In this document: piece after piece, positions 63,524 to 64,000 of the stretch
Numbering within the stretch: the first letter of the stretch is position 1
Layout: every line of letters begins with the position of its first letter
Assembly: GCF_963678635.1 (NCBI RefSeq)
Contig: NC_087067.1
Location: 29,746,403-29,810,402 of the forward strand
DNA: 64,000 nt
Source: Symsagittifera roscoffensis
Lineage: Eukaryota > Xenacoelomorpha > Acoela > Convolutidae
Direction: 5' to 3'
Translations under genes and position numbers: made by a program
Notes under the pieces: generated by a model
Database searches by the model: none
Told to the model about the DNA's origin: nothing
The model's input: the letters and a program-made list of their open reading frames with translations, nothing else

Positions 63524-64000
63524 CTAAGCAGGTGGTGTCAGCTCTCTGGCTCCCCGACGGACGTCCGTGAGAGATCGGGTATTCAAGGGCCCAAAGGTAT
63601 TGTCCTCAGGCAATCCATTGAGGTCCACGTACCTTAGCGTAGTCGCGGAGCTGAACTGTTCCTGTCCCGCTACCAGCCAATCTACACCCGGTATTCGATA
63701 CAATCGCGACACTGTGGGACCCTCTCCACCGATCATCTTCCATGCATCCTCCCGACACGTCAATGTGTTCATGTTCAGTTTCGCCGACATGTCTGTCTTA
63801 TATTGTCCCCAACTGCTGGGATCTGGACGGTTCCAAAGCATCACACTGTTTGGCGCTCGTCGATTTCCTGTTGTCGAAGCAGGAGGTGCTGTAGCAGGCG
63901 TGTCACTCCTCCTAGACACAGTCTGGCTGATAATCCAGTTCTGATCAACCGATCTGCCAAGTCGGCTCTCCAACGGTTGAGTCCTAGGAGGAGGGGCAGT
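63524..64000 (-). CDS. unknown protein, 5' segment, cut by window end
   Basis: The frame is open from 63524 to the window edge, with no ATG inside that would decide a start. It is proline/threonine-rich at the beginning (disordered), then has a folded-looking part with SRLYRIPGVDWLVAGQEQF and LRYVDLNGLPEDNTFGPL. It lies 50 bases before the SGNH-like frame on the same strand, probably as part of one polyprotein or broken gene. No family recognised. Confidence 0.5.
   Translation of the reverse strand, partial: TAPPPRTQPLESRLGRSVDQNWIISQTVSRRSDTPATAPPASTTGNRRAPNSVMLWNRPDPSSWGQYKTDMSAKLNMNTLTCREDAWKMIGGEGPTVSRLYRIPGVDWLVAGQEQFSSATTLRYVDLNGLPEDNTFGPLNTRSLTDVRRGARELTPPA

Overview
The window looks like nuclear DNA of an invertebrate animal. 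It has spliced genes (a two-exon tetraspanin; a spliced viral-type polymerase), several classes of eukaryotic transposon, large AT-rich non-coding stretches, and no bacterial operon signals. The species cannot be named from the sequence. Almost all of it is host gene remnants plus nested mobile elements.

Layout. (1) 1-3450: an AT-rich flank with a minus-strand tetraspanin gene (981-2229). (2) 3451-4480: a 200-base gap, the end of a small hAT-like element and a decayed tRNA-like sequence. (3) 4482-8275, continuing at 27035-29945: a host gene coding for a NERD-type nuclease-related domain and an SF1-like P-loop helicase. The NERD domain is split by an in-frame array of 31 copies of a 96-bp unit. 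The gene is broken by a complete Polinton/adintovirus and by a 231-bp hAT-type MITE, and its 3' part is partly duplicated downstream.

(4) 8276-27034: an 18.76-kb Polinton (adintovirus-like) with terminal inverted repeats and a perfect 6-bp target duplication, GGTAAC. A minus-strand block runs from a PC4-like protein through a likely DEDD-type exonuclease, small conserved proteins, a membrane protein, the packaging ATPase, the integrase, penton, a pX-like basic core protein and hexon to an adenain-like protease. Two small genes and a spliced protein-primed PolB lie on the plus strand. The integrase is frameshifted by a 20-bp deletion that two decayed relatives in the same window lack, so this copy is probably not mobile by its own integrase.

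(5) 29930-35720: tandem-duplicated helicase fragments and remains of a minus-strand Ty3/gypsy retroelement. (6) 35722-54080: a graveyard of related Polinton sequence, arranged as tandem rearranged units of about 5.1 and 6.7 kb that carry capsid, integrase and packaging genes but no polymerase. One small membrane-protein frame stays open in several copies. (7) 54081-64000: a visibly more GC-rich, minus-strand coding region of unknown identity. It contains an SGNH/GDSL-hydrolase-like domain triplicated as a 679-bp tandem repeat; its 5' end lies outside the window.

In the intact Polinton the genes fit one life cycle: PolB copies DNA from protein-primed ends, the integrase inserts it, hexon, penton and core protein form a capsid, the ATPase packages and the protease matures. 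The late genes are packed with 11-base overlaps or 2-base gaps. All names are assigned by motif and pattern recognition; no database search was run.
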